Shown piece by piece: positions 8,328-16,966 of a DNA stretch of 28,101 bases. Position numbers and translations under genes: made by a program. Every line of letters starts with the position of its first letter. Position 1 is the stretch's first letter. The notes beneath the pieces are model-generated. The model was given only the letters and a program-made list of their open reading frames with translations, was not told the origin of the DNA and ran no database searches. This stretch comes from T3Sed10-241 sp036796255 (lineage in GTDB: Bacteria > Bacteroidota > Bacteroidia > Flavobacteriales_D > Cryomorphaceae). The DNA lies in the NCBI GenBank assembly GCA_036796255.1, contig DAIRDH010000043.1, positions 1-28,101 of the forward strand. Direction: 5' to 3'.

Positions 8328-8960
8328 TTAATTCAAAAAAGGATTTAATCGCTTTTCATCTCCTATGGTTGTGCTTTGCATATGGCCTGCATACACCACA
8401 GTATCTTCAGGCAGTACGAGCAGCTGAGATCGGATAGATGAAATCAGGGTTTTGAAGTCGCCTCCGGGCAAATCTGTGCGGCCAATGCTCCTGTGAAAAA
8501 GGACATCGCCTGAAATAAGCTGAGCAGAGTCCTTGTGATAGAATGCAATGTGATCAGGCGAGTGGCCCGGCACTTTCAAAATTTGTAGCTGCTCCATGCC
8601 CAAGGTAAAAACACTTTCCTTGAAAAAATCTACTTCAGGGCTTCCCGCGTAAGAGAGGCCATACATCGCGGCCACGCGCTCCACAGCGGCGAGTGCGGGC
8701 ATTTCACCTTCTGGTATCAATGGTTTCAAACCATATTTGCGCGCTGCAAAGCCCAGTCCAAATACATGGTCAATGTGGCAATGGGTACAAAGGATGGCTT
8801 CAACTTTCAATTTTTTCGCTCCAATAAAGCCTGCAAGTTCTTCCTCTTCGGCCGTATTGCTGCATCCGGGATCTACGATGGCAGCCTGCCCGAGGTCGGT
8901 GTAAATTACATAGGTATTTTCCTGAAAAGCGTTGAAAGTAAAGGCATGGACATTGAGCAT
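8328..8960 (-). CDS. MBL-fold metallohydrolase, glyoxalase II-like
   Basis: A 210-aa cytosolic metallo-beta-lactamase-fold hydrolase. It has the metal-binding motif THCHIDH, then KVPGHSPDHIAFY, the bridging Asp in SGDVLFHRSIGRTDLPGG, and a final His in YAGHMQSTTIGDEK followed by NPFL, the usual C terminus of this subfamily. Members hydrolyse thioesters such as S-lactoylglutathione or related compounds; the substrate is not established. I chose ATG 8960 (MLNVHAFTFNAFQENTYV), where family alignment normally begins; a GTG at 8978 would add six residues. Its stop codon touches that of the facing barrel gene with no intervening base. Confidence 0.9.
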   Translation of the reverse strand: MLNVHAFTFNAFQENTYVIYTDLGQAAIVDPGCSNTAEEEELAGFIGAKKLKVEAILCTHCHIDHVFGLGFAARKYGLKPLIPEGEMPALAAVERVAAMYGLSYAGSPEVDFFKESVFTLGMEQLQILKVPGHSPDHIAFYHKDSAQLISGDVLFHRSIGRTDLPGGDFKTLISSIRSQLLVLPEDTVVYAGHMQSTTIGDEKRLNPFLN

Positions 8961-8977
8961 GGCGACAGTGTTTGGCA

Positions 8978-8985
8978 CGAAGGTA
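8978..8985 (-). promoter_or_regulatory. Possible -7 element of the MBL-fold gene
   Basis: On the minus strand this reads TACCTTCG, one base from TAnnTTTG, 17 nt before the chosen ATG at 8960. It overlaps the alternative GTG start, which favours the downstream ATG. Weak, by eye. Confidence 0.3.
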
Positions 8986-9006
8986 GGGAAATCGGATACA
9001 AGCCTG

Positions 9007-9077
9007 TTTACTTTGCAGAAAGGGCACTATTTTTGGCCCGAGGGCAAAATAAAACCATGGTAAAATAGTTATCTTTA
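9007..9077 (+). promoter_or_regulatory. Candidate promoter elements of the TolB/barrel gene
   Basis: Two -7-like matches precede the ATG at 9089: TTTACTTTGC at 9007-9016 and TATCTTTA at 9070-9077. The second is 11 nt from the ATG, a plausible distance for a short leader. I could not find a convincing -33 TTG partner at normal spacing for either one. Confidence 0.3.
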
Positions 9078-9088
9078 CCCTTCGCAGT

Positions 9089-12000
9089 ATGAATAGAATT
9101 GCCCCGAAGTTTCTCTTACTTTCGCTGGCGCTTTTAGCGTTTACCTCGTCTTGGGCGCAATTTTACAGGGGTTCATTCAATGAATTCGGCAAAAACCGCA
9201 TTCAGTACCGGGATTTTCTCTGGCAACAGTACCGCTTTGACAAGTTTGACACCTACTATTACGAAGGTGGTCAGCAGCTTGCAGAGTTTACCACAAAGGT
9301 AGCAGAGCGCAACATCCGCACGATCGAAGACATCTTTGACTACACGCTGAGCGACAAGGTGGAATTCATTGTATACAACACCCAGAGCGACTTCAAGCAA
9401 AGTAATATTGGACTGCTTGCCGGCGAAAACTTCAATATTGGAGGTACTTCAACGATTGTAGGCTCTAAAATTTTCGTGTTCTTTGAGGGTGATTACAAGG
9501 CTTTTGAAAGGCAAATTAAAGAAGGTCTCTCCCGCGTTTTGATCAGCCAGATACTCTATGGCGGAGGATGGCGCGACGTCATCAAAACCAATACCATGAC
9601 GGCCCTGCCTGAGTGGTATATCGAGGGCCTCATTCTGTACGCTTCCAAAAATGTAGACCATCATACGGACAGTCAAATCAGGAGTGGTATCCTTTCCGGA
9701 AAATATGAAAAATTCAACCGCCTGGAGGGCCGCGAAGGCCACATCGCAGGATACGCCCTTTGGGAATATGTGGCCATGGTGTACGGTGAAAACATTTTGC
9801 CCAACATCCTTTACATGTCCAGGGTGAGTCGCAATGTAGAGAGCGGTTTTTTGTTTGTACTGGGAAAAACCTTGGAAACCATCATACAGGAATTTTTGGC
9901 TTATTACAAAGGCGAGTATGCCGTAGCCGACCTGGTCAAGGAGGAAATCCCAATGGAACCACTTGACATCAAAGTTAAAAAAGAACAAATCGTCACCAAT
10001 TACGAGGTGAGTCCGGATGGCCGCTATGCATGCTATGTTACCAACGTAATGGGTCAATACAGGCTTTACCTGCATGATATTGAGCTACAGAAAACCAAAA
10101 AAGTTCACAAGGCCGAACACAAGCTGGAGCGTATTCCGGATTACTCATTTCCCGTGCTGGCCTGGCACCCTTCGAGCGAAGCCTTCAGTTTCGTGACGGA
10201 GCGTCGCGGCAAGCTCCTGCTCAATTCTTACAGTGTTGAAGACGGGAAGAAAACCTCCCGGGAGATCTTCCAATTGGACAAAATACTCTCCATGGATTAC
10301 AGCCCCAATGGACAACAAATGGTGTTTTCAGGAGTGGACAACGGGCAAACGGATATCTACCTGTATTACAACATAGGCAACAGGCAGGAACGGCTGACCA
10401 ACGACATATTTGACGACATTGATCCCAGCTTTTCCAAGGATGGATCAAGGATACTCTTTGCATCCAACAGGCCTGATGACACCCTGCGCACCAAGCAAAT
10501 TGTAACTGAACTCTCCACGAATCGCGATGTGTTCGCTTACAATGTACGTTCGCGCTCTCCTATCCTCGAGCGCATTACCGATACGCCCAAGCTCAACGAG
10601 CGGCACCCATACCAATACGACAGCGAGCGCTACACCTTCCTCGCCGATTATGAAGGCACTGTGAACCGCTATGTGGCCACATATGATAGTGTGATCAGCA
10701 GAATTGACACGGTGGTGCACTACAGGTATTTCACTACAGCCAAGGCACTCACCAATTACCGGCAGGATTTACTGCACTACAGCGCCCATCCAGGCACTGG
10801 TCAGTATGGCGCCTACGTATATAAAAAGAACAAGTACCACTTCTACACCGGCAGTTTCAAAGACGACGAAAGACGCGACACTGCTATGAATAATGAGAAA
10901 GCCGAAGATGATGAAGAAGGTCTGGAGCAACAAGAAGCTCCTGCTTTGAGCAACGCTGAACTGGAACAAGGTATAGAACTGGTAGAACCCATAAGGCTTG
11001 AAACTCGTGAACGGCGGTCGACCGAGATAGATATCCGAAATTATACTTTCGAAGGGGAGCGCAGTTTCGAGTATGAACAGGAAACAGTCACCATTACAGA
11101 AATTCCTCAGAAAAAGCGCTACTATGGGCAAACGCGCGAAGGCATCACTTTTTTGGATTCCATTGCCTTGCCGGGAGCAAGAAACTACAACACTAATTTT
11201 GCCATTGACGAGGTCACTGCCCAACTTGACAATATTTACCTCTCTAACTTTTACCAGCCCCTCACAGGACCTGATAACCTCAACCCGGGTCTCGGGCCAC
11301 TCTTTGGCGTTACGTTAAGCGACCTGTTTGAAGATTATAGATTGGCAGGTGCATTCAGGATCGCCGGCAACTTAGACAACAACACCTATATGGTGGCCTT
11401 CGAAGATTTATCAAAACGACTGGATAAGAGGATAGTGGGCACGAGAGAATCAAATAGGTTTCAGTTTTCACAAAACGTACTTTTTCGGGTGGTGACCTAT
11501 CAAGGCAATTACAGGTTGAGCTATCCAATCAATGAAGTGCTTAGTATTCGAGGCTCGGCAATATTGAGACATGAACAATTTGTAAACCTCGCGGTCGAGC
11601 AATCCAGCCTGCGCAACCCCAGCTCTACTTTTAATTATGCTGGCCTTAAAGGCGAGGTGGTATTCGACAATGTAATTGGACTGGGCTTGAACTTAAGACG
11701 GGGTATTCGGGGTAAAATGTGGGCCGAATATTACCGAGACCCTTTGAATGCTGCTACCAGCTTTATGGTCTTTGGTGCTGACATTAGGCAGTACCAGCGT
11801 ATCCACCGCAATCTTATATGGGCCAATCGTGTAGCATGGAGTTCATCACTGGGGTCTGAACGTCTTGCTTATTTTCTTGGCGGGGTCGACAACTGGATGT
11901 TTCCAAGAAGTGATCAATCCGTGCCACTTGACGATTCGCAAAACTTCGTCTATCAAACTGTGGGCACTCCTATGCGCGGCTTTATCAACAATGCAAGAAA

Positions 12001-12364
12001 TGGCAATAGTTTCGCAGTGATCAATTCTGAAATTCGCTGGCCAGTATTCCGATATTTATTCAACAAGCCCTTGAAAAGCGATTTCCTTGAAAACTTTCAG
12101 GTTATCGGTTTCACCGACGTAGGTTCGGCCTGGACTGGCCCGAACCCTTTCTCGCCTGAAAACTCATTTAACAACACCGTCATCGAAAGCGGCGACCTTC
12201 GAATCGAGATTGAGAACAACCGCAATCCTGTTGTGGTGGGCTATGGCTTCGGGCTGAGAAGCCGCCTGCTTGGATACTTCGTTCGCGTAGACTGGGCCTG
12301 GGGCATCGATGATGGTATACGCTTACCAGCTGTATTCTACATCTCCTTGGCCATGGATTTTTAA
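9089..12364 (+). CDS. Secreted fusion: degenerate peptidase-MA-like domain, TolB-like propeller, outer-membrane barrel
   Basis: A 1091-aa protein with a signal peptide (cleavage near SSWAQ, about residue 24). Residues about 40-285 resemble the gluzincin MA-like peptidase fold: PEWYIEGLILYAS matches the conserved third-ligand region. However, where HExxH is expected the protein has KEGLSR, so it should lack zinc catalysis. Residues about 300-520 contain TolB/WD40-like blades, for example DIDPSFSKDGSRILFASN. A charged linker (EKAEDDEEGLEQQEAP) and further blades follow. From about residue 740 to the end there is a transmembrane barrel of Omp85/surface-antigen style ending ISLAMDF, with an aromatic last residue as in outer-membrane proteins. 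Such proteins are often labelled 'TolB' in Bacteroidota, but this is not the Tol-Pal TolB. The role is unknown; an outer-membrane assembly or scaffold function is an inference. Confidence 0.8.
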   Translation: MNRIAPKFLLLSLALLAFTSSWAQFYRGSFNEFGKNRIQYRDFLWQQYRFDKFDTYYYEGGQQLAEFTTKVAERNIRTIEDIFDYTLSDKVEFIVYNTQSDFKQSNIGLLAGENFNIGGTSTIVGSKIFVFFEGDYKAFERQIKEGLSRVLISQILYGGGWRDVIKTNTMTALPEWYIEGLILYASKNVDHHTDSQIRSGILSGKYEKFNRLEGREGHIAGYALWEYVAMVYGENILPNILYMSRVSRNVESGFLFVLGKTLETIIQEFLAYYKGEYAVADLVKEEIPMEPLDIKVKKEQIVTNYEVSPDGRYACYVTNVMGQYRLYLHDIELQKTKKVHKAEHKLERIPDYSFPVLAWHPSSEAFSFVTERRGKLLLNSYSVEDGKKTSREIFQLDKILSMDYSPNGQQMVFSGVDNGQTDIYLYYNIGNRQERLTNDIFDDIDPSFSKDGSRILFASNRPDDTLRTKQIVTELSTNRDVFAYNVRSRSPILERITDTPKLNERHPYQYDSERYTFLADYEGTVNRYVATYDSVISRIDTVVHYRYFTTAKALTNYRQDLLHYSAHPGTGQYGAYVYKKNKYHFYTGSFKDDERRDTAMNNEKAEDDEEGLEQQEAPALSNAELEQGIELVEPIRLETRERRSTEIDIRNYTFEGERSFEYEQETVTITEIPQKKRYYGQTREGITFLDSIALPGARNYNTNFAIDEVTAQLDNIYLSNFYQPLTGPDNLNPGLGPLFGVTLSDLFEDYRLAGAFRIAGNLDNNTYMVAFEDLSKRLDKRIVGTRESNRFQFSQNVLFRVVTYQGNYRLSYPINEVLSIRGSAILRHEQFVNLAVEQSSLRNPSSTFNYAGLKGEVVFDNVIGLGLNLRRGIRGKMWAEYYRDPLNAATSFMVFGADIRQYQRIHRNLIWANRVAWSSSLGSERLAYFLGGVDNWMFPRSDQSVPLDDSQNFVYQTVGTPMRGFINNARNGNSFAVINSEIRWPVFRYLFNKPLKSDFLENFQVIGFTDVGSAWTGPNPFSPENSFNNTVIESGDLRIEIENNRNPVVVGYGFGLRSRLLGYFVRVDWAWGIDDGIRLPAVFYISLAMDF

Positions 12365-12426
12365 GCCATCTGTTATCAAAATGCCATCCTTCCCGTTTTC
12401 AAGGATTGTATGTATCTTCATGAACT

Positions 12427-12458
12427 TTTGCAGGCAGCGCTGCATTGAAAACTGCAAA
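12427..12458. repeat. Nested inverted repeat upstream of the M20 amidohydrolase
   Basis: TTTGCAG (12427-12433) and CTGCAAA (12452-12458) are perfect inverted copies. Between them lies a second palindrome, GCAGCGCTGC (12434-12443). There is no following T run, so it is not a standard terminator. It sits 15 nt before the ATG of the next gene and could be an operator or an mRNA structure. Confidence 0.4.
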
Positions 12459-12461
12459 CCT

Positions 12462-12469
12462 TAATCTTG
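12462..12469 (+). promoter_or_regulatory. Putative -7 element of the M20 amidohydrolase gene
   Basis: TAATCTTG differs from TAnnTTTG by one base and ends 4 nt before the ATG at 12474, the same spacing seen at ribD. No clear -33 TTG was identified at fixed spacing. Confidence 0.35.
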
Positions 12470-12473
12470 TCCA

Positions 12474-13688
12474 ATGAGCATCAACTCTCAAATCACCGCA
12501 ATTTGTAAATCTAATTTCGAAGAATTGGTTGGCATCAGAAGGCACCTTCATGCCCACCCTGAACTTTCATTTGAGGAAAAAGAGACTTCGGCATTCATTG
12601 CCCGTACCTTGAAAGCATGGGATATCCCCTTTACCGAAGGTATAGGTGGATACGGAGTGGTAGGCATCATTGGCGACCCCGGCCGAGGCAAAGTGGTGGC
12701 CCTAAGGGGCGATATGGACGCGCTCCCCATCACTGAGGAAAATGATGTGAACTACGCATCCACCAATGTTGGCGTAATGCATGCTTGCGGACACGACGTG
12801 CACACCACCTGCCTGCTGGGCGCTGCCAAGGCGCTGAAAAGCATTGAGCATGAGCTCCCCGGTGCGGTGAAACTCATTTTCCAACCGGCTGAGGAGCGCA
12901 TCCCCGGCGGTGCCTCACTGATGATCGCCGACGGGGTGCTGGAAAATCCCGATGTTGAGATCATCTTTGGGCAGCACGTATTTCCAGAGCTTCCCACAGG
13001 TCATGTGGGTTTCCGGGGTGGAATGTACATGGCTTCAGCCGACGAAATTTACATCACCATTCACGGCAAGGGAGGTCATGCTGCCTTACCGCACAAAAAC
13101 ATTGATCCGGTGCTCATTTCGGCCCATCTCATTACCGCCATGCAGCAATTGGTAAGTCGCCGCGCTGTACCTACCATCCCCGCTGTGCTTACCATTGGCA
13201 AAGTCATTGCCAATGGAGCCACCAACATAACTCCTGATAAAGTCGTGATGGAAGGAACCATGCGCGCAATGGATGAACCCATGCGGGCACAACTGCACGA
13301 AGCGCTTACTGCACTGGTCCACGATATGGCTTCAGCCATGGGCGGAAGGGCAGAATTGGAAATTCGAAGAGGGTATCCGTGCCTGGTGAATGATGAAGAT
13401 CTGACTTCATGGGCTTCAGAGGCTGCTACAGAATTGCTTGGTGCTGAATTCGTTCACCCACTCGATATGCGCATGACCGCTGAGGACTTTGCTTATTTTG
13501 CGCAAGCAAAGCCAGCGTGTTTCTACCGGCTCGGCATATCAAACAAAGAGAAAAACCTCGGCGCACCACTGCATACCAGCAGGTTCAATGTAGACGAGCA
13601 ATGCATCGAAACAGGAGCTGCCGTTATGGCTTACCTCGCTGCGAAAGCACTCGAGAAAATAGCAAAAGGAGAAAAAGTAGCGCTTTAA
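12474..13688 (+). CDS. M20-family amidohydrolase (N-acyl-amino-acid or IAA-conjugate hydrolase type)
   Basis: A 404-aa di-metal amidohydrolase that probably cleaves N-acyl groups from amino acids or related amides in the cytosol. The family motifs are complete: HLHAHPELSFEE near the N terminus, LRGDMDALPITEE, MHACGHDVHTTC (Cys105, His107), FQPAEERIPGGA (Glu140-Glu141), GQHVFPELPTG, and MTAEDFAYFA with a late LHTSRFNVDEQ. The dimerisation domain lies between, around GKGGHAALPHKNIDP. There is no signal peptide. The exact substrate cannot be told from sequence; hippuricase, aminoacylase and IAA-amino-acid hydrolase annotations all belong to this family. The TAA overlaps the facing recQ stop within the palindrome TTAA. 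Confidence 0.9.
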   Translation: MSINSQITAICKSNFEELVGIRRHLHAHPELSFEEKETSAFIARTLKAWDIPFTEGIGGYGVVGIIGDPGRGKVVALRGDMDALPITEENDVNYASTNVGVMHACGHDVHTTCLLGAAKALKSIEHELPGAVKLIFQPAEERIPGGASLMIADGVLENPDVEIIFGQHVFPELPTGHVGFRGGMYMASADEIYITIHGKGGHAALPHKNIDPVLISAHLITAMQQLVSRRAVPTIPAVLTIGKVIANGATNITPDKVVMEGTMRAMDEPMRAQLHEALTALVHDMASAMGGRAELEIRRGYPCLVNDEDLTSWASEAATELLGAEFVHPLDMRMTAEDFAYFAQAKPACFYRLGISNKEKNLGAPLHTSRFNVDEQCIETGAAVMAYLAAKALEKIAKGEKVAL

Positions 13689-15874
13689 TTGGCGACTTCA
13701 CTCATAAACTTAATGCGCATCAGTCGCAGTTGCTCCTCTGTGAAATCACCGTCAAACTCCTGGTAGGCCGCGTCAATATCGTCGCTTTCGGCCTCCATAA
13801 AGTATTCGTAGATGTCGCCTTGCTCATCCTCATCGAGCATGTCGTTGAGGTAGTAATCAATGTTGATGCGTGTACCGGCGCCTACAATGGCTTCGATTTC
13901 GCATATCACGTCATTGAGGTCCTTGCCTTTGGCACGGGCTATATCTTCAAGTGGAACCTTTCGGTCAATGTTTTGAATGATATGCACCTTGAGACCTGAT
14001 TTATTGACCACCGATTTCACCACGAAGTCCTGTGGGCGCTCTATCTCGTTGTCCTCGACATATTTGCTGATCAGGTCGATAAATGGCGCTCCAAATTTCT
14101 TGGCTTTCCCCATCCCTACCCCGGTGATGTGGGTAAGCTCATCGATGGTGATCGGATATTGAATTGCCATTTCCTGCAAAGAGGGATCCTGAAAAATTAC
14201 ATAAGTGGGCAGTGATTGCTTGTCGCTGATCTGCTTGCGCAATTTTTCGAGCATGCGGTACAGATTCTCATCAGCCGCCGAGCGGGCCATATCGCGACCG
14301 CCTAGTTCACCTGCGTCATCTACATCGCTGTAGTCTTGCTCTTTGACCAACTTAATGGAGGTTGGCTTTAGCCTGAATGCTTCACCTTCAGGGGTTATCT
14401 TGAGGATACCGTATGTTTCAATGTCTTTGCGCAACAATCCTTGAACAATGGATTGGCGAATTGCACCATTCCAAAATTTATCATCATTGTCAACACCTGT
14501 ACCAAAGCAACTCAACTCATTGTCTTTATAAGTCTTGACCTCATTGGTTTCAGCTCCCATAAGGATGTTGGCAATGTGCTTTGATTTGTGGCGCTCTTTG
14601 GACTCAACCACTGCATCGAGCAGCAATTTCACCTCATCTTTTCCTTCAAAGTGCTCTTTGGGGAAGCGACAATTGTCGCACATGTCCACACATGCATCAC
14701 TGTCGAAAAATTCTCCGAAGTAGTGCAGTATAAACTTGCGTCGGCAGAGGCTCGTCTCGGCATACGATACAATTTCCTGCAGGAGTTGCCTTCCTATTTC
14801 CATTTCGGAAACGTGCTTTCCTTGTAGAAACTTTTCCAGCTTCTCAATGTCTTTGTAACTATAGAATGCGAGGCAGTGGCCCTCACCCCCATCGCGACCG
14901 GCGCGGCCGGTTTCCTGGTAATAGCTTTCTATGCTTTTTGGAATGTCGTGGTGAATCACGAAGCGCACGTCGGGCTTGTCGATTCCCATTCCGAAAGCGA
15001 TGGTGGCCACAATCACGTCAACACCTTCACTCAAAAAGGAATCCTGATTGCCGGCGCGCATGCCTGCGTCCATCCCGGCGTGGTAAGCAAGTGCTTTTAC
15101 CCCATTTACGCGAAGTGCCTCTGCTACCTCTTCTACCTTTTTGCGGCTCAGGCAGTATACGATGCCGGACTTGCCATTCATCGACTTTACAAACTTGATG
15201 ATTTCGCGCACCACATCTTTCTTGGGGCGTACTTCATAATAAAGGTTGGGCCTGTTGAAGGAAGCTTTGAAGAGCCTTGCATCGGTCATGCCGAGGTTCT
15301 TCTGTATATCTTGCTGCACCTTGTCGGTGGCAGTGGCGGTAAGTGCTATGACCGGAGCGGTGGCTATCTCTTCAATAATACTGCGCAAGCGGCGGTATTC
15401 AGGTCGGAAATCATGGCCCCACTCTGAAATACAGTGCGCCTCATCAATGGCGAAGAAAGAAATACCCGCTTCGCGAAGGAAGTCGATATAATCCTGCTTG
15501 GTAAGGCTTTCAGGTGCCATGTAAAGCAACTTGGTGACACCGGATGTCACATCGTCCTTGACGCGTTGTATTTCAGACTTGTTGAGTGATGAGTTCAGGA
15601 AGTGTGCCACACCTTCATGCTCGCTCACTGCCCTTATGGCATCTACCTGATTCTTCATCAGGGCAATGAGTGGAGACACCACGATGGCAGTGCCACTGCT
15701 CATCAAGGCAGGCAGTTGATAACAAAGTGATTTGCCAGCACCGGTGGGCATAATCACGAAGGTATTGTGACCGTGAAGAATGCTTTCTATGACGGCTTCC
15801 TGCTCTCCTTTGAATTTCGAAAAACCGAAATATTTCTTCAACGCCTCTTTCGGCGATAATGTGTCAGTAATCAT
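13685..15874 (-). CDS. recQ: ATP-dependent DNA helicase RecQ
   Basis: A 729-aa 3'-to-5' DNA helicase of recombination and repair. The helicase core has FKGEQEAVIESILHGHNTFV, Walker A MPTGAGKSLCYQLPA (Lys48), a DEAH box at 144-147 in AIDEAHCISEWGHDFRPEY, and motif VI in YYQETGRAGRDG. The RecQ-type zinc-binding segment, with four cysteines around CRRK and MCDNC, follows. Next come a winged-helix domain, an HRDC domain (about residues 545-620, with LPTYVIFQDPSL) and a further C-terminal acidic extension rich in Asp and Glu, making it longer than the roughly 610-aa E. coli enzyme; extended forms are common in Bacteroidota. It is transcribed divergently from tatC and converges on the M20 gene. Confidence 0.95.
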   Translation of the reverse strand: MITDTLSPKEALKKYFGFSKFKGEQEAVIESILHGHNTFVIMPTGAGKSLCYQLPALMSSGTAIVVSPLIALMKNQVDAIRAVSEHEGVAHFLNSSLNKSEIQRVKDDVTSGVTKLLYMAPESLTKQDYIDFLREAGISFFAIDEAHCISEWGHDFRPEYRRLRSIIEEIATAPVIALTATATDKVQQDIQKNLGMTDARLFKASFNRPNLYYEVRPKKDVVREIIKFVKSMNGKSGIVYCLSRKKVEEVAEALRVNGVKALAYHAGMDAGMRAGNQDSFLSEGVDVIVATIAFGMGIDKPDVRFVIHHDIPKSIESYYQETGRAGRDGGEGHCLAFYSYKDIEKLEKFLQGKHVSEMEIGRQLLQEIVSYAETSLCRRKFILHYFGEFFDSDACVDMCDNCRFPKEHFEGKDEVKLLLDAVVESKERHKSKHIANILMGAETNEVKTYKDNELSCFGTGVDNDDKFWNGAIRQSIVQGLLRKDIETYGILKITPEGEAFRLKPTSIKLVKEQDYSDVDDAGELGGRDMARSAADENLYRMLEKLRKQISDKQSLPTYVIFQDPSLQEMAIQYPITIDELTHITGVGMGKAKKFGAPFIDLISKYVEDNEIERPQDFVVKSVVNKSGLKVHIIQNIDRKVPLEDIARAKGKDLNDVICEIEAIVGAGTRINIDYYLNDMLDEDEQGDIYEYFMEAESDDIDAAYQEFDGDFTEEQLRLMRIKFMSEVAN

Positions 15875-15912
15875 ACGCTTCTACTAAATTTCGCTCTTCG
15901 CTAATTGATCTT

Positions 15913-15919
15913 CAAAGTA
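15913..15919 (-). promoter_or_regulatory. Possible -7 element of recQ
   Basis: The minus strand reads TACTTTG here, 38 nt before the recQ ATG, similar to the element before ribD. No convincing -33 box was seen. Confidence 0.3.
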
Positions 15920-16054
15920 GGCCCTTTGGTTAAGAGAGTATTAAGATACTACAATCTAAATTACTTGCAAGGTTTTCTTTTACTTGTTGAACTTTATCAG
16001 TCCCTTTTCTAAAGGTACCGCAAGATAATACTTTGGCATGATAGTTAAAAGGGC

Positions 16055-16082
16055 TTTGAAGGATTGATTTGTTATAGTTTTG
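16055..16082 (+). promoter_or_regulatory. Promoter of the tatC-DUF5686-lptB cluster
   Basis: TTTG (16055-16058), a 16-nt spacer, then TAGTTTTG (16075-16082), an exact match to the Bacteroidota -7 pattern TAnnTTTG. A start near 16088 would give a leader of about 13 nt before the GTG at 16101, or 31 nt before the ATG at 16119. Confidence 0.55.
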
Positions 16083-16100
16083 CAGACAGAAAAATAAGGC

Positions 16101-16907
16101 GTGCGCGATCAAGATCAAATGTCATTTTTGGAGCATCTGGAAGAGCTCCGCTGGAAGCTCATCAAGGCTGTGCTTGCCATATTGGTCTGCGCCATCGTAG
16201 CATTTATATTTAAAAGTGTGGTTTTCGACCTGATTATCCTCGCGCCGAAGGATCCATCATTTATCACATACCGCGCCTTTTGCTCGGCATCTTTGAAGCT
16301 TGGACTTGACGATGCTTTTTGCATCTCAAAGACTTTTCAGCTGCAAAACATTGAAATGAGCGGCCAATTTTCTAGTCATATTCTTATATCAATCGTCGCG
16401 GGATTGGTGGTTTCTTTCCCATTTGTATTCTATCAGATATGGTCCTTCATTGCACCCGGACTCAAATCAGAAGAAAAAAATGTTGCAAATGGCGTCGTAT
16501 TCTTCACTTCACTGCTTTTTATGACTGGTGTGCTATTTGGCTATTACCTGATCGCACCCCTTTCAGTGCAATTTTTGGGAAATTACAGCGTAAGTGAGCA
16601 AGTGGAAAATATCATCACCCTGAATTCTTTTGTATCGACCGTCACGACCACCACACTGGCCGGAGGTATTGTATTTCAGTTGCCCGTTGTGGTTTACTTC
16701 CTTGCCAAGGTTGGTCTCGTAACTCCATCTATTTTAAGGACTTACCGTAAGCATGCAATCGTGGCTGTACTCATCCTCTCAGCGATTATCACCCCGCCCG
16801 ATATCACAAGCCAAATACTGGTGACCTTGCCACTTGTGGTACTTTATGAAATCAGTATTTATATTGCACGTGTGGTTGTCAGGAAATCCGAACGCATCCA
16901 TGCGTGA
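16101..16907 (+). CDS. tatC: Sec-independent (twin-arginine) translocase subunit TatC
   Basis: A 268-aa inner-membrane protein with six predicted membrane segments that recognises twin-arginine signal peptides and forms the Tat receptor with TatA/B. Diagnostic motifs are the N-terminal MSFLEHLEELRWKLIKA and FVFYQIWSFIAPGLKSEEK after the second membrane segment. The first periplasmic loop (about residues 40-90) is long and contains two cysteines. The longest open frame begins at GTG 16101, just after an in-frame TAA at 16095; ATG 16119 would start directly at the conserved MSFLEHLEEL. The GTG start is kept because TatC proteins often carry a few residues before this motif. No tatA is present in the window. 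Confidence 0.95.
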   Translation: MRDQDQMSFLEHLEELRWKLIKAVLAILVCAIVAFIFKSVVFDLIILAPKDPSFITYRAFCSASLKLGLDDAFCISKTFQLQNIEMSGQFSSHILISIVAGLVVSFPFVFYQIWSFIAPGLKSEEKNVANGVVFFTSLLFMTGVLFGYYLIAPLSVQFLGNYSVSEQVENIITLNSFVSTVTTTTLAGGIVFQLPVVVYFLAKVGLVTPSILRTYRKHAIVAVLILSAIITPPDITSQILVTLPLVVLYEISIYIARVVVRKSERIHA

Positions 16908-16936
16908 AGGGCGGAAAATTAAAGCGAAATTGGCCT

Positions 16937-16959
16937 TGTCATTTGCTATTGAAATGACA
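16937..16959 (+). promoter_or_regulatory. Perfect inverted repeat just upstream of the DUF5686 gene
   Basis: TGTCATTT (16937-16944) and AAATGACA (16952-16959) are perfect inverted copies with a 7-nt loop, ending 7 nt before the ATG at 16967. There is no T run. It could be an operator, or an mRNA hairpin next to the start codon affecting translation between tatC and the DUF5686 gene. Confidence 0.45.
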
Positions 16960-16966
16960 GCTTGCA

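Noticed and set aside
15930..16118. A 62-codon minus-strand frame between recQ and tatC
   Set aside because: It covers the tatC promoter and start; there is no homology and no reason to think it is translated.
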